From Hofstenia miamia (taxonomy: Eukaryota > Xenacoelomorpha > Acoela > Hofsteniidae), in the NCBI GenBank assembly GCA_900660155.1, contig CABFPE010000270.1, positions 479,710 to 510,374 of the forward strand: a stretch of DNA of 30,665 nucleotides. The letters run 5' to 3'. Numbering within the stretch: position 1 is the stretch's first letter; every line of letters starts with the position of its first letter. Under the pieces are notes generated by a model that was not told where the DNA came from, ran no database searches, and saw nothing but the letters and a program-made list of their open reading frames with translations. This document shows, piece after piece, positions 20,128-30,580 of this stretch. The position numbers and the translations under genes were made by a program.

Positions 20128-21970
20128 CTAAATAATAAATTATTTTGATTTAGTAAAAAAAAACTCATGTTGTCAATAAAATAAAAATATGAATACAGCC
20201 ATCATACATCAATTATTAACCTATTGCCAGTAATTAGATTTCCAGTTTTCCATCTACACAAGCTGCTAGTTAATTCATATCCAGAATCTATTATTAGTAT
20301 TAAAATGAATTATTAACTACAATGAGTTCAAATCAAACATAAAATTTGCAATTATTCTAAATAAAAATGTTGTGTAGGAACCCGCTCTATCCACAACCTC
20401 TATTCTTGTGTTGTGCACTGGATATTACATATATCTAGGAAGTTGAAAAAATATTGCTTGGCATTTCATATGATACGTTGGGATATTTCTTTAATGCATG
20501 TTTCAGTGTAATGTTGACTATATTTCAAAAATGAGTTATTCTATGGATGTCTACTATTTACATGGATGAGCCCCGGCAATACTAGGAGGCCATCAAATGC
20601 GATTAAACTGTGTTGATGATTAAGTGTAGAACAAAAAGAAAACTAAATATATAGTACAGAACAAAAAACCTTTGTATTATTGACTTTGCGTAAAAGTTGT
20701 AGAGATGTGTAAATGGTATTCATTAATTTTTCGATTAGGCTTGTAATATAGGCTAAGCAATAGAGACAAGAGTGCACATAAATATATACTATTGATGACT
20801 TCATTCGGAACAACCAAGTAAATAGTAGATATCCATAGTGCCTCACAAAGCCCTTGTCTGGTAATCAAAATCTTGCTACCTTGTCATTATATGAAAAATT
20901 CCAAAACAAATTAGTTAACTACGGAAAAATTGCTCCATATTCAAAGTTAGCAAAGCCCTGAAATTCTGGATAACTTCAGTTTCGGCTTGAAAGTGGATTT
21001 CAAGTAATTTCCGTTTTAGTCTCAGTTTCAGTTCAGAAAGTTTAGCCATTTAGTTATATTTAAACAAACGTCATATGTTCTTTTAAAACAGGATGTTTTT
21101 TTTGGACATTTTCAAACAAATTTCTTGGTCTATTATGGAAGTTGGAAAAGTTTTAAAAGGCAATTTTGAAAATTCCTACAAAAGAGTATTATTGTGCCTG
21201 AAGATTTCCCCGAAAATCTTTATTAGTTCGTAAGTTTTAAGGTGCTTAATTTTTTAGGGAAACCATCAAAAATGGAAAACACTGCTAGGCGCTAGGTAGA
21301 ATTATTAACTGCAATGACAAATTGTGATATTAAATATATGAATTAATACTACGTAAAGCTAAAAAAGAAAGCTATTGCAGTCATTAAAATTAGATAAATT
21401 AAAACATTTTAACAGAAATTTCTTAGTTTTGTCTGGTAATATGCTAAATAAGATTGAAAAATGACCTAAAAGTTTTGACCACAAAATATCAATACTGACA
21501 TTTACGTTTTTGAAACCTTTCCCAAAACACGAAAATAAAAATGTCGGATACAGAAATCAACTAAGTGAGCAATAGGATTCTTGAATCCAATTAATGCTAC
21601 TGAACTCATTGTTTTGTACACCAAAAATTGCTTCAATCGCATTACAATTCAGCAAGAAATGATAACTCTTTTCCGATATTAGTGAATTTTCTCATTTTCG
21701 TTTTTATTTTCATGCAACCCAGACCAAAAAAACCAATGCTATGTGGTCTTTAGTAATTTTTATTAATCTAGTGATAAATTAGTTATCATGAACATCGTAA
21801 ATTTGCTCCATAAATTATACATTTATCATTAGACAGAATCCGCCCACATCACATGTAACGATGACAATGAAAAAACTTTTTATTATTAGAAAAATGCCGT
21901 TAAAATCACGGTGTAGGATATCAATTATCGCTCTACCCATTTATCAATGAAACGTACCATTTATGATTCC
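20128..21970. other. HID1 upstream or first intron, no gene recognised
   Basis: This 1.8-kb AT-rich stretch should belong to HID1 intron 1, if the first exon lies further right. The only hint of structure is at 20960-21045, where TTTCCGTTTTAGT and CAGTTTCAGTT recall the subterminal repeats of the hAT-type MITE at 13.1 kb. No convincing open frame is present. Confidence 0.5.
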
Positions 21971-22458
21971 ATACTTCATGGACATTGAATACATTGGCGT
22001 AGGTATAGAATAGGGTGCACGAGGACAAAATAAACACTAATATGGGTAAAAAACGATGAGCAATGAAATAACATACGCAAAAAGCGATAACTTCGCATAA
22101 TTAACAAAATTCGCAGCCTGCTGTAAGAGCAATAGCACATGGTACATATATAAGGCCAATGGCACAGAAAAGTTGAAATTCATAAAATAATTTAGTAAAG
22201 CCGAATTTATAGCTAATGTGACCGTGTTGCATAAATATATAATGCATACATATTATACATTCCGCTAATATCGTTATAAATATATTTAGTATAGTGTGGA
22301 TGTACAGAATCGGATGGTTCAATTGTCATGTGCCTGTGGCTATGCAATTATAACTGAAAATTCAAATAAATTTACTCAAAGTGCTATATGCATTAAGTAT
22401 AACGTATAGAATTATATTTTCATACTTATACTGAACATGTATATGGTACTCAACATAG

Positions 22459-22627
22459 TGTAACATCAGTCGGTAGTTATTTATCGGCCAGATCACGCGC
22501 TTTTCGTGTTGACTAGTGTTTGTACATATTATAAATACGCATTGTATATAAGAAACCCAAGCATTTGTAAATATAGAATTAGTTTAAGTGTTCTCGTGTT
22601 CGCTAGAATCACCGCAGTGATTCTACA
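22459..22627 (+). repeat. 5' LTR of the TRIM-like element (169 bp, shortened)
   Basis: It starts TGTAACATCAG and ends GATTCTACA, and holds a TATA-like TATATAAGA. Compared with the 3' LTR it lacks about 100 bp between TAGAATCAC and GTGATTCTA. These two 9-mers are reverse complements of each other and are now only 4 bases apart. Confidence 0.75.
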
Positions 22628-22644
22628 TGGTGACCCTGAACGGG
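22628..22644 (+). other. Putative primer-binding site of the TRIM-like element
   Basis: TGGTGACCCTGAACGGG follows the 5' LTR with no spacer. The first bases would pair with a tRNA 3' end ...GGGTCACCA. I cannot say which tRNA. Confidence 0.55.
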
Positions 22645-22964
22645 TGTCAAGTCATGAAGAATTTCTTTGTGATCTGTGAACCCAATTCGTCTGGAAGGAA
22701 AATAAATGCTGCAGTTTTGTTATTTGTTGTTCTGTCATTGCCGGCCACAATCGGTGTATGGGATGCGTCATGCAGAACACGGGCCTGGTTTTGAAGGTTC
22801 AATCTGATGCCTCGTCGTAATATGAACCTAAGCGAAGTGAGTTAACCATGACTACTCCTAGTGTTGCATGTTTGAATGAAGAGTGGCCGAATTAATACAT
22901 TTGTGACAGATCCTCATCAATTGGGTATAACATGAAAAATCACGGAGCCTGGCCTGGGGCGGCG

Positions 22965-23574
22965 TGTAACATCAGTTGGTAGTTATTTATCGGCCAGCTC
23001 ACGCGCTTTTCGTGTTGACTAGTGACTACGTGTTTTCATGTTTGTACATATACGCATTGTATATAAGATACCCAAGCATCTGTAAATAGAGAAATAGTTT
23101 AACCGTGTTCTCTTGTTTGCTAGAATCACTATTGCTTTAGTATATGTTCACCTCAGTGACCTTCTGCCAGGGTTTTCGAGTCGAGTTCGAGTTACTCGGA
23201 CCGAGTTCGAGTTTTTACGTTTCGAGTTCGAGTAATTTTTTAACTGAAATTCCGAGTTCAATCGAGTTTTTTTCTAATTCCCAGTTTTTTAGGGTAAAAA
23301 CATTTATTTTACAATAATTCTAAGCTAAGAAAAAGTTTTTGTGATTGGTAAGAAAATTGATATTTAAAGAAATTGAATTTTTACGTTATTTTCGAGTGGA
23401 TTTTCGAACGAGTTCGAGTTTTGATGATTTCTCTTCCGAGTTTTTCCGATCGAGTTTTGCGAGCTTATCCGAGTTCGAGTTCTTAACATTCCGAGTACTC
23501 GAAAACCCTGCATTCTGCTTTGACACTAAGTCGTCTGGCAAAGTTCTCTCTAGCTTCAACCCAGTGATTCTACA
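22965..23574 (+). repeat. 3' LTR of the TRIM-like element, split by a MITE
   Basis: The repeat is 610 bp overall, or about 259 bp without the 343-bp MITE and its 8-bp target duplication. Its first part aligns well with the 5' LTR (TTATTTATCGGCCAG, CACGCGCTTTTCGTGTTGAC, GCATTGTATATAAGA). Its end CAGTGATTCTACA matches the 5' LTR end. Confidence 0.75.
23168..23510. mobile_element. hAT-type MITE, 343 bp, nested in the 3' LTR (copy 1)
   Basis: Perfect 14-bp terminal inverted repeats CAGGGTTTTCGAGT bound the element. The flanks are ccttctgc (23160-23167) and cattctgc (23511-23518), an 8-bp target duplication with one mismatch in this copy. CGAGTT-type hexamers are repeated many times near both ends, as expected for transposase-binding sites. 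There is no coding sequence; open frames across it are by-products of the GAGTTCGAGTT repeats. Confidence 0.85.
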
Positions 23575-23903
23575 ATAGGGTCACTTATAATTAAAGCATG
23601 AAGTGGAAGAAACCATTAAGTTTAAATTGATTTAAAACGAGAAATCGTCTTTTTTAGTAGACGTTTGTATCTTTGCTATAATTAAAACAGGGTAATTTCA
23701 CTTGTCTTGCATTTAACAGAATGTAGTTCATATTCACATAATTCTAAAGCACTCGATTTGGCAATTTTGTCATTTAACGGGTTCTTCAATTATGTTTTAC
23801 TCAAAAAATCATCATTGCTTAATAGATTTAATAAAATATCTCGTTTTGACACGTAAATCTGTCGATTGCTGTGTTGATTGAAATTAGCTTTTTTAGAGGT
23901 AGC

Positions 23904-23904
23904 N
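23904..23904. other. Single-N junction between the two duplicate units
   Basis: One N sits exactly at the boundary of the two copies, which points to a scaffold join and not to a sequenced base. Confidence 0.9.
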
Positions 23905-24392
23905 ATACTTCATGGACATTGAATACATTGGCGTAGGTATAGAATAGGGTGCACGAGGACAAAATAAACACTAATATGGGTAAAAAACGATGAGCAATGA
24001 AATAACATACGCAAAAAGCGATAACTTCGCATAATTAACAAAATTCGCAGCCTGCTGTAAGAGCAATAGCACATGGTACATATATAAGGCCAATGGCACA
24101 GAAAAGTTGAAATTCATAAAATAATTTAGTAAAGCCGAATTTATAGCTAATGTGACCGTGTTGCATAAATATATAATGCATACATATTATACATTCCGCT
24201 AATATCGTTATAAATATATTTAGTATAGTGTGGATGTACAGAATCGGATGGTTCAATTGTCATGTGCCTGTGGCTATGCAATTATAACTGAAAATTCAAA
24301 TAAATTTACTCAAAGTGCTATATGCATTAAGTATAACGTATAGAATTATATTTTCATACTTATACTGAACATGTATATGGTACTCAACATAG

Positions 24393-25511
24393 TGTAACAT
24401 CAGTCGGTAGTTATTTATCGGCCAGATCACGCGCTTTTCGTGTTGACTAGTGTTTGTACATATTATAAATACGCATTGTATATAAGAAACCCAAGCATTT
24501 GTAAATATAGAATTAGTTTAAGTGTTCTCGTGTTCGCTAGAATCACCGCAGTGATTCTACATGGTGACCCTGAACGGGTGTCAAGTCATGAAGAATTTCT
24601 TTGTGATCTGTGAACCCAATTCGTCTGGAAGGAAAATAAATGCTGCAGTTTTGTTATTTGTTGTTCTGTCATTGCCGGCCACAATCGGTGTATGGGATGC
24701 GTCATGCAGAACACGGGCCTGGTTTTGAAGGTTCAATCTGATGCCTCGTCGTAATATGAACCTAAGCGAAGTGAGTTAACCATGACTACTCCTAGTGTTG
24801 CATGTTTGAATGAAGAGTGGCCGAATTAATACATTTGTGACAGATCCTCATCAATTGGGTATAACATGAAAAATCACGGAGCCTGGCCTGGGGCGGCGTG
24901 TAACATCAGTTGGTAGTTGTTATTTATCGGCCAGCTCACGCGCTTTTCGTGTTGACTAGTGACTACGTGTTTTCATGTTTGTACATATACGCATTGTATA
25001 TAAGATACCCAAGCATCTGTAAATAGAGAAATAGTTTAACCGTGTTCTCTTGTTTGCTAGAATCACTATTGCTTTAGTATATGTTCACCTCAGTGACCTT
25101 CTGCCAGGGTTTTCGAGTCGAGTTCGAGTTACTCGGACCGAGTTCGAGTTTTTACGTTTCGAGTTCGAGTAATTTTTTAACTGAAATTCCGAGTTCAATC
25201 GAGTTTTTTTCTAATTCCCAGTTTTTTAGGGTAAAAACATTTATTTTACAATAATTCTAAGCTAAGAAAAAGTTTTTGTGATTGGTAAGAAAATTGATAT
25301 TTAAAGAAATTGAATTTTTACGTTATTTTCGAGTGGATTTTCGAACGAGTTCGAGTTTTGATGATTTCTCTTCCGAGTTTTTCCGATCGAGTTTTGCGAG
25401 CTTATCCGAGTTCGAGTTCTTAACATTCCGAGTACTCGAAAACCCTGCCTTCTGCTTTGACACTAAGTCGTCTGGCAAAGTTCTCTCTAGCTTCAACCCA
25501 GTGATTCTACA
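24393..25511 (+). mobile_element. TRIM-like miniature LTR retrotransposon, copy 2
   Basis: The structure is the same as at 22459-23574: 5' LTR 24393-24561, primer-binding site from 24562, 3' LTR 24899-25511. It has three extra bases near 24917 in the 3' LTR (TAGTTGTTATT against TAGTTATT). It belongs to the duplicated unit and is not an independent insertion. Confidence 0.78.
25105..25447. mobile_element. hAT-type MITE nested in the 3' LTR (copy 2)
   Basis: The element is identical by eye to the one at 23168-23510, but its 8-bp flanks are perfect here: ccttctgc on both sides (25097-25104 and 25448-25455). This confirms the target duplication and the hAT assignment. Confidence 0.87.
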
Positions 25512-25938
25512 ATAGGGTCACTTATAATTAAAGCATGAAGTGGAAGAAACCATTAAGTTTAAATTGATTTAAAACGAGAAATCGTCTTTTTTAGTAGACG
25601 TTTGTATCTTTGCTATAATTAAAACAGGGTAATTTCACTTGTCTTGCATTTAACAGAATGTAGTTCATATTCACATAATTCTAAAGCACTCGATTTGGCA
25701 ATTTTGTCATTTAACGGGTTCTTCAATTATGTTTTACTCAAAAAATCATCATTGCTTAATAGATTTAATAAAATATCTCGTTTTGACACGTAAATCTGTC
25801 GATTGCTGTGTTGATTGAAATTAGCTTTTTTAGAGGTAGCCATTGTCTTAAATAATGTGGAAAGTCCACATATATACAAGACACAAATAAGATTTTTTCT
25901 GTACCACCTATAATTCATTAGAAGCGACATCTATGAGT

Positions 25939-25964
25939 ATATATATATATATATATATATATAN
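25939..25964. repeat. (AT)n microsatellite ending in a single N
   Basis: A tract of about 25 bp of TA repeats is followed by one N at 25964. The next base is already inside a Tc1-type transposase frame, so the N marks an unresolved gap or a forced join. Confidence 0.9.
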
Positions 25965-25966
25965 GA

Positions 25967-26074
25967 ATCGCAATTAGACCTGTCAAAAAACCACTGCTTA
26001 CAAAGCAAATGAAAGCCAAGCGGTTCTCGTGGGCAAAGAAGTATCGGTCGTGGACTCAGGAGCAATGGAATTCA
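25967..26074 (+). CDS. Tc1 transposase, partial exon before the intron
   Basis: The 36 codons read RPVKKPLLTKQMKAKRFSWA and YRSWTQEQWNS, the linker that precedes the catalytic domain in Tc1 transposases. It ends at TCA|GTGAGT, a strong splice donor; reading on meets TAG within 12 codons. The N-terminal helix-turn-helix domains would lie left of the gap. Confidence 0.85.
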
Positions 26075-26327
26075 GTGAGTTCATTTATCAGAAATGTTAA
26101 ACTTTATTAGGCAATATTATATTAATATTATACATTTTCGTCATTCAAAATGTTAATCATATTTTCAAAATTAAGTCAAAACTATTCAAAAGGTATTTCT
26201 AAATCACACTTTTTGGTACTGAGTAGCTTAAAATGTTAAACAAATTCCATGTTTACGTGTTTTATGATAAATTACCCATTATCTCAGATGCGCCGTTTAA
26301 ATTTAAGGAGACTATGTTCATTTTTAG
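26075..26327 (+). other. Predicted intron in the Tc1 transposase gene
   Basis: The 253-bp AT-rich segment, GTGAGT...TTTTTAG, interrupts the codon series WNS|VIFSDE in phase 0. Removing it restores a continuous Tc1-type frame. Confidence 0.8.
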
Positions 26328-26915
26328 GTCATATTCAGTGACGAATGCACGATTGAAGTACATATGCAACAACCAAAGTTTGTTCGGCGTGGGAGCGAGT
26401 CCCTTTCATCGAGTCATGTGCGACAAACGATGAAACATCCCCCGAAGGTAATGATATGGGGATGTATGAGTGTGCATGGTTTCGGTCGTCTTCATATTGT
26501 CGAGGGTACAATGCGAAGCGAACAATACATAAATGTTCTGGAAACGTGTTTACTGACTCAAAGCTCTGTACGATATGGCAGTGACTCGTTTATATTCCAA
26601 CAAGATAACGCGCCCTGTCATACTTCAAAGACAGTCAAAACCTTCCTCAGCAGCAAAGGTATTCGGGTTCTCGACTGGCCTTCTAACAGTCCAGACATGA
26701 ACCCAATTGAAACATTATGGGCCGTTTTGAAGAATAAAGTTCGTCAAACCACCTGCACCAGCAGAAGTGACCTTATCAATCGTATATTGACGCTTACGAC
26801 GCGAGCTGGTGAGTTGAGCGATAGATTCAAGGAAACTTGCAGAAAACTTATTGCTCAAATGCCAGACAGAGTTGAAGCCCTCTATAAGGCAAGAGGAGGT
26901 CATACTAAATTTTAA
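26328..26915 (+). CDS. Tc1 transposase, catalytic exon (DD34E)
   Basis: The 195 codons plus stop begin after acceptor atttttag with VIFSDE. The triad is complete: Asp in FSDE (26340), Asp in QQDNAPCHTS (26604) and Glu in NPIETLW (26709), with 34 residues between the last two, which defines the Tc1 group. WPSNSPDMNPIE and a C-terminal KARGGHTKF are typical. No stop or frameshift interrupts it. A start at the Met of 26364 would lose the first catalytic Asp, so the splice model is preferred. Confidence 0.92.
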   Translation, partial: VIFSDECTIEVHMQQPKFVRRGSESLSSSHVRQTMKHPPKVMIWGCMSVHGFGRLHIVEGTMRSEQYINVLETCLLTQSSVRYGSDSFIFQQDNAPCHTSKTVKTFLSSKGIRVLDWPSNSPDMNPIETLWAVLKNKVRQTTCTSRSDLINRILTLTTRAGELSDRFKETCRKLIAQMPDRVEALYKARGGHTKF

Positions 26916-27030
26916 ACTACTTTTTATACTTACTTTTTGCTTTTTGTTGGTTTTTTATATCGAAATACATTACATGTTATGAAATAAATGGCTTTTTGAA
27001 TTATCAAAATATATTATTTTCGAAAATATG

Positions 27031-27060
27031 AGGGTGTTCCAAGTAATTTGACTCATACTG
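27031..27060 (-). repeat. Right terminal inverted repeat of the Tc1-like element
   Basis: Read from the outside on the minus strand it starts CAGTATGAGTCAAATTACTT and is flanked by TA. CAGT start and TA flank are Tc1/mariner features. The matching left repeat is not in the window. Confidence 0.72.
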
Positions 27061-29420
27061 TATATATACATATATATATAAACTGGCTGAAAATAAAGTT
27101 TTATTGTAATGAAACTGTTGGAAACTCATCAAAGATGCACGAGAGAAATCTAAGGTGCACTTCAATCATTCGAAAACGGCCTATAATTCATGATTTATGT
27201 TCCTACTGTGAAAATTTTCAAAATAAAAAACGATATAAATTATAATAATACGAGTAAAACACATTGAATAATAGAAATTAATATATTTATATGTTTACCA
27301 TAATGTATTTGGAAACTTCACTGAAGATGTGTACATTTGAATGAATATACTTTTCTTGAATTTTTTAAATAGCTATTTTATGCATTTCAAGTTTTCTGTG
27401 CTAATGTCCTTAAATATATACCCTGTGCTACGAATTTGGTTAATTTTTCAAAGTTATTGGTATATATCAATTCTTTTTTAAATATTTTTTAACTATATAA
27501 TTTGATTTTATATCGTTTTCATCCATATATTAGTCATTATTTTAAAGTTTGGTTGATTTAGCAATAAATGGGTTTACCGGGCTGAAAGGAATCGGAAAAT
27601 TGTTAAACAAATTTCTACGAATTGTTAGTGGCGTTTCTTCTTGCTCTCATTCCGCAAGCTAATTGAGGATTCCTAATAATTACAAATGATTGAAAATATT
27701 TATATTTTGCATACACTAAGATACTACAAATACAATTTGGAAGCTGCAACTAAAAGCTAAGAATTATACTAAATGAGCATAAATCTTTAAATTTTTACTT
27801 GTGTTTTTGTAGTCAATTGTATAACAGCTTTGCGAAAATTGAGCTTCGTATCAGCGTTTCCCATACCATATGCTTAATACACATAACTCATGACGTTGCA
27901 ATTGTCAAATGGTTCAAATTCAAAAATAATAATTGGGATTTTCATTAAAATTTTAAATGAAACATTTTTTGACAAGAAATTTTTATTTTATTGAAATTCT
28001 TAAAAAATGTGTTCAACCATTGAAACATATTTGCCAATTTTTGAATACTAGCAAAAATTTCATTATGAACCTAAAAGAGAGTACAGTTTGAGTGCATTTC
28101 TTTAGCAGTTTTTTTAATATAAATAAAATAAATATCTCTAGTTAAAATGTATTCAAAATTTAATGCAAAGCAACAAATGTAAACCACCTCCACTAACTGA
28201 AATGGCAGATGAAAAAGAAAGTAATTGCTAATATTGTACTTTTCTCTGGAGTTAATGATCTAGTTTACATTGCATGTTTGAAGAAAACCTAAAAATCAAA
28301 ATTTCTAAAATGCTACAAACATCACACAATGCTCTGGAAAGAAAAACATAACAACAAGTACTTCAACAGGCTAGTTTCTTTTATTATAATTTTGCTGAAT
28401 TAGAGTTGCTCTTTTTATCAAAATTACATGATTCCTAAGAATAGAGTCCATTATGTTCAAACACTGATGCAGTAATGACATTGCTAGTTATCTATAAAGG
28501 ATTTAAGTTCTAAACAAGATTTTAAGATATTTTCAAATGAAGAATAATCAATGTAAAAAGCAGAATATCAACCAAATCATTTACAGAACCCAATATTCAT
28601 ACACTATGCATACAATGTTTCAACCAAACATAGAGTAGTTCTAAGCAAACTAGATAAGTATGCTAAGATTGACCTAGCAAAATTTCAGAGAATTTACAAA
28701 AAATCAAAATGCAATTAATGTGTTGCTAATATTATTTAATAATTTTGGAAGTATACTATAAATATTGCATGATAGCGTGGCAAAATAAAGTCACATCTCT
28801 GCATAACCTCTATCACAAAAAATAGACTATCAAACCTGTTATTGAGTTAGGCACTCTCTGATTACTACAATAAATTGTTAATAATCATGAATGTAAATTT
28901 TACAAAAAGTGTTTACCTAGCAATTGAATACAAACAAAGTCTGTTATAAGAATTAGACAAAATTACTAAAGGTATTTCTAAATATTTACTAATTTATAAG
29001 GTTATAGTAAATTTTTGCTATTCATTGGCTACATATAACATCACTAAGTTGTTCAGTTTTTCTCAGAAATCTAAAATGCAAATCTGCACAAACAGTATGA
29101 TCAATTGTATTTTAAATGAATACAAATTGTTTTAATGAATTTGAGGATAACACTACTTTGTCCAAATTGCAATAAAAAATGTAGGGCAATTTGTGAATTA
29201 ATGATGCTGACACAGGTTATTAGTAGATTTTTATATTTCATTTGGAAAATGTACTTATCAGCTTCAAAACATAGTGATTGATACTGAACTAGCGATACTC
29301 ACAAGTTTTTGTCAGTTCACAAAAATTATGCTTTAGGATTACAACTTTTATACATCCTCTGAACTTTCTGCAATTCATATGCATGAAATACTGATGTTAT
29401 TAGTACTGTTCAGTTTATTT

Positions 29421-29423
<3 letters not shown>

Positions 29424-29454
<31 letters not shown>
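29424..29454. repeat. (AT)n microsatellite
   Basis: A tract of about 31 bp of uninterrupted TA repeats. Confidence 0.95.
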
Positions 29455-29457
<3 letters not shown>

Positions 29458-30541
29458 GAAAATCATCTAAATTCTTGTGACAAGCAACTACCTGGAAATG
29501 TTGCATTATCTGGCATAAAAAGTTATTGCTTAAGTTAATCTATTCAACTTAATTCTAGTTTGTTTCTATATGGTGCAATAGTTATGTAAATACTGCAAGT
29601 CAAGCAATTTGTAGATAATAATTTTGCTGCTCTTTTGAAATATATCGTTATTCTTTATGCTTTTAATCATGTTTATAGACTACAATTGATGAATAAACTG
29701 AATTGTCAAGTTCAGTAATAATGATAACTTTTCTAGTATTTTTGCATAAATAATACAAATTCAAGTTTTGAATATTTTGAGTGTAGTTTAATAGCATAGA
29801 GTTATTAATTAAAAGATTCTTAACACCTCAACAACACTTATTGTGTGAACCTTTGATACTTTCTATAAGTAGTTCTGACTTGATTTCAGATTTACAAATC
29901 TATATTTGGCAATTGCACAATAACGGCCGTTTTAGAAATTTTGCAAAACGTTGCAATAATTTGCAAGTCACGGCACGGGGTCACTATGTGTTTGAATTTT
30001 AACTCGGGAAAATCTCGCAAAATCTCAATTCAATTTCAAAAAGTCTAAGTGTATTCAAAAAATTTTAATCACTTGACGTTCGACATGCGATAAAAGACAA
30101 TAAATTTTTACACAAGATAAAATAAGATCAACCTTTAACTATATTTTGTAATTCATATTTTAATATCTTAGCAAATTCATCGCACTTGTCAAATTTAGGC
30201 ATTATTAACAAAAAAACTCAGTATTACAACACTTTTAGCTTTTTTGTCATGTTTCAACTTTCACATTTGCAATCAAAAGAAGTCATCCACATCACGTTCA
30301 CGCTATTTAATTTTTAATTTTTGAAACGAAATTGAAACATAAATATTATATAGCTTTAAATATGTTTGAAGAAGTCTCGACTAGGTCTTGAATTCAATTG
30401 ATTTTTCGAAATTCGTTACTTCGTATCGTAAATGTATAATTTGGATTATATGATTACTAAATAATAAAGTGTAATTTGATGTTGTCTATACATCTCAACT
30501 GACGAGGTAAAACTGAAATAAAAATTTTAAAAATAAATTAA

Positions 30542-30543
30542 AT

Positions 30544-30580
<37 letters not shown>
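30542..30580. repeat. (AT)n microsatellite
   Basis: A tract of about 39 bp of TA repeats with one break. Confidence 0.9.

Larger units (their letters stand above)
22459..23574 (+). mobile_element. TRIM-like miniature LTR retrotransposon, copy 1
   Basis: Two related direct repeats starting TGTAACATCAG and ending GTGATTCTACA frame a 337-bp interior without coding capacity. Directly after the 5' repeat lies TGGTGACCCTGAACGGG, a plausible primer-binding site (TGG start, complementary to a tRNA CCA end). G-rich GGGGCGGCG precedes the 3' repeat as a weak polypurine tract. The 4-bp flanks match: ATAG at 22455-22458 and 23575-23578. The element lacks gag and pol, as in TRIMs. Orientation follows the primer site. 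Confidence 0.78.
21971..23903. repeat. Duplicated 1.93-kb unit, copy 1
   Basis: This segment reappears at 23905-25840 almost unchanged. By eye I find only a 3-bp indel (near 22983, extra bases in copy 2) and one base change (23512 A against 25449 C). It starts at ATACTTCATGG and ends at GAGGTAGC. It contains the TRIM-like LTR element with its nested MITE. Confidence 0.95.
23905..25840. repeat. Duplicated 1.93-kb unit, copy 2
   Basis: The copy is direct and in tandem with 21971-23903, separated from it by a single N at 23904. The offset is 1934 bp before the 3-bp indel and 1937 bp after it. Sequence to the right of 25840 and to the left of 21971 is unique. Confidence 0.95.
25965..27060 (+). 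mobile_element. Tc1-like DNA transposon, 5' end missing
   Basis: It comprises transposase exons (25967-26074 and 26328-26915), a short 3' UTR with AATAAA near 26984, and a right terminal inverted repeat ending CATACTG at 27060 followed by TA, the Tc1/mariner target. The left terminal repeat and the DNA-binding half of the transposase are absent because the sequence begins at the N at 25964. Confidence 0.88.

Noticed and set aside
22101..22322. 73-codon minus-strand frame, repeated identically at 24035-24256
   Set aside because: The identity reflects the duplicated unit, not conservation. The translation looks like chance AT-rich sequence.
22775..22800. tRNA/SINE B-box-like GGTTCAATC in the TRIM interior
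   Set aside because: No matching A box at the right distance and no cloverleaf; chance match.
23345..23578. 77-codon plus-strand frame, repeated at 25282-25515
   Set aside because: It runs through the nested MITE and the LTR end. The Phe/Ser/Arg-rich product comes from the CGAGTT repeats.
26715..26903. 62-codon minus-strand frame
   Set aside because: Antisense shadow of the Tc1 transposase.
29880..29960. Candidate HID1 exon 1 on the minus strand (reads KTAVIVQL)
   Set aside because: No Met-Gly start, no fitting frame upstream and no donor at the right place; the likeness is too short.
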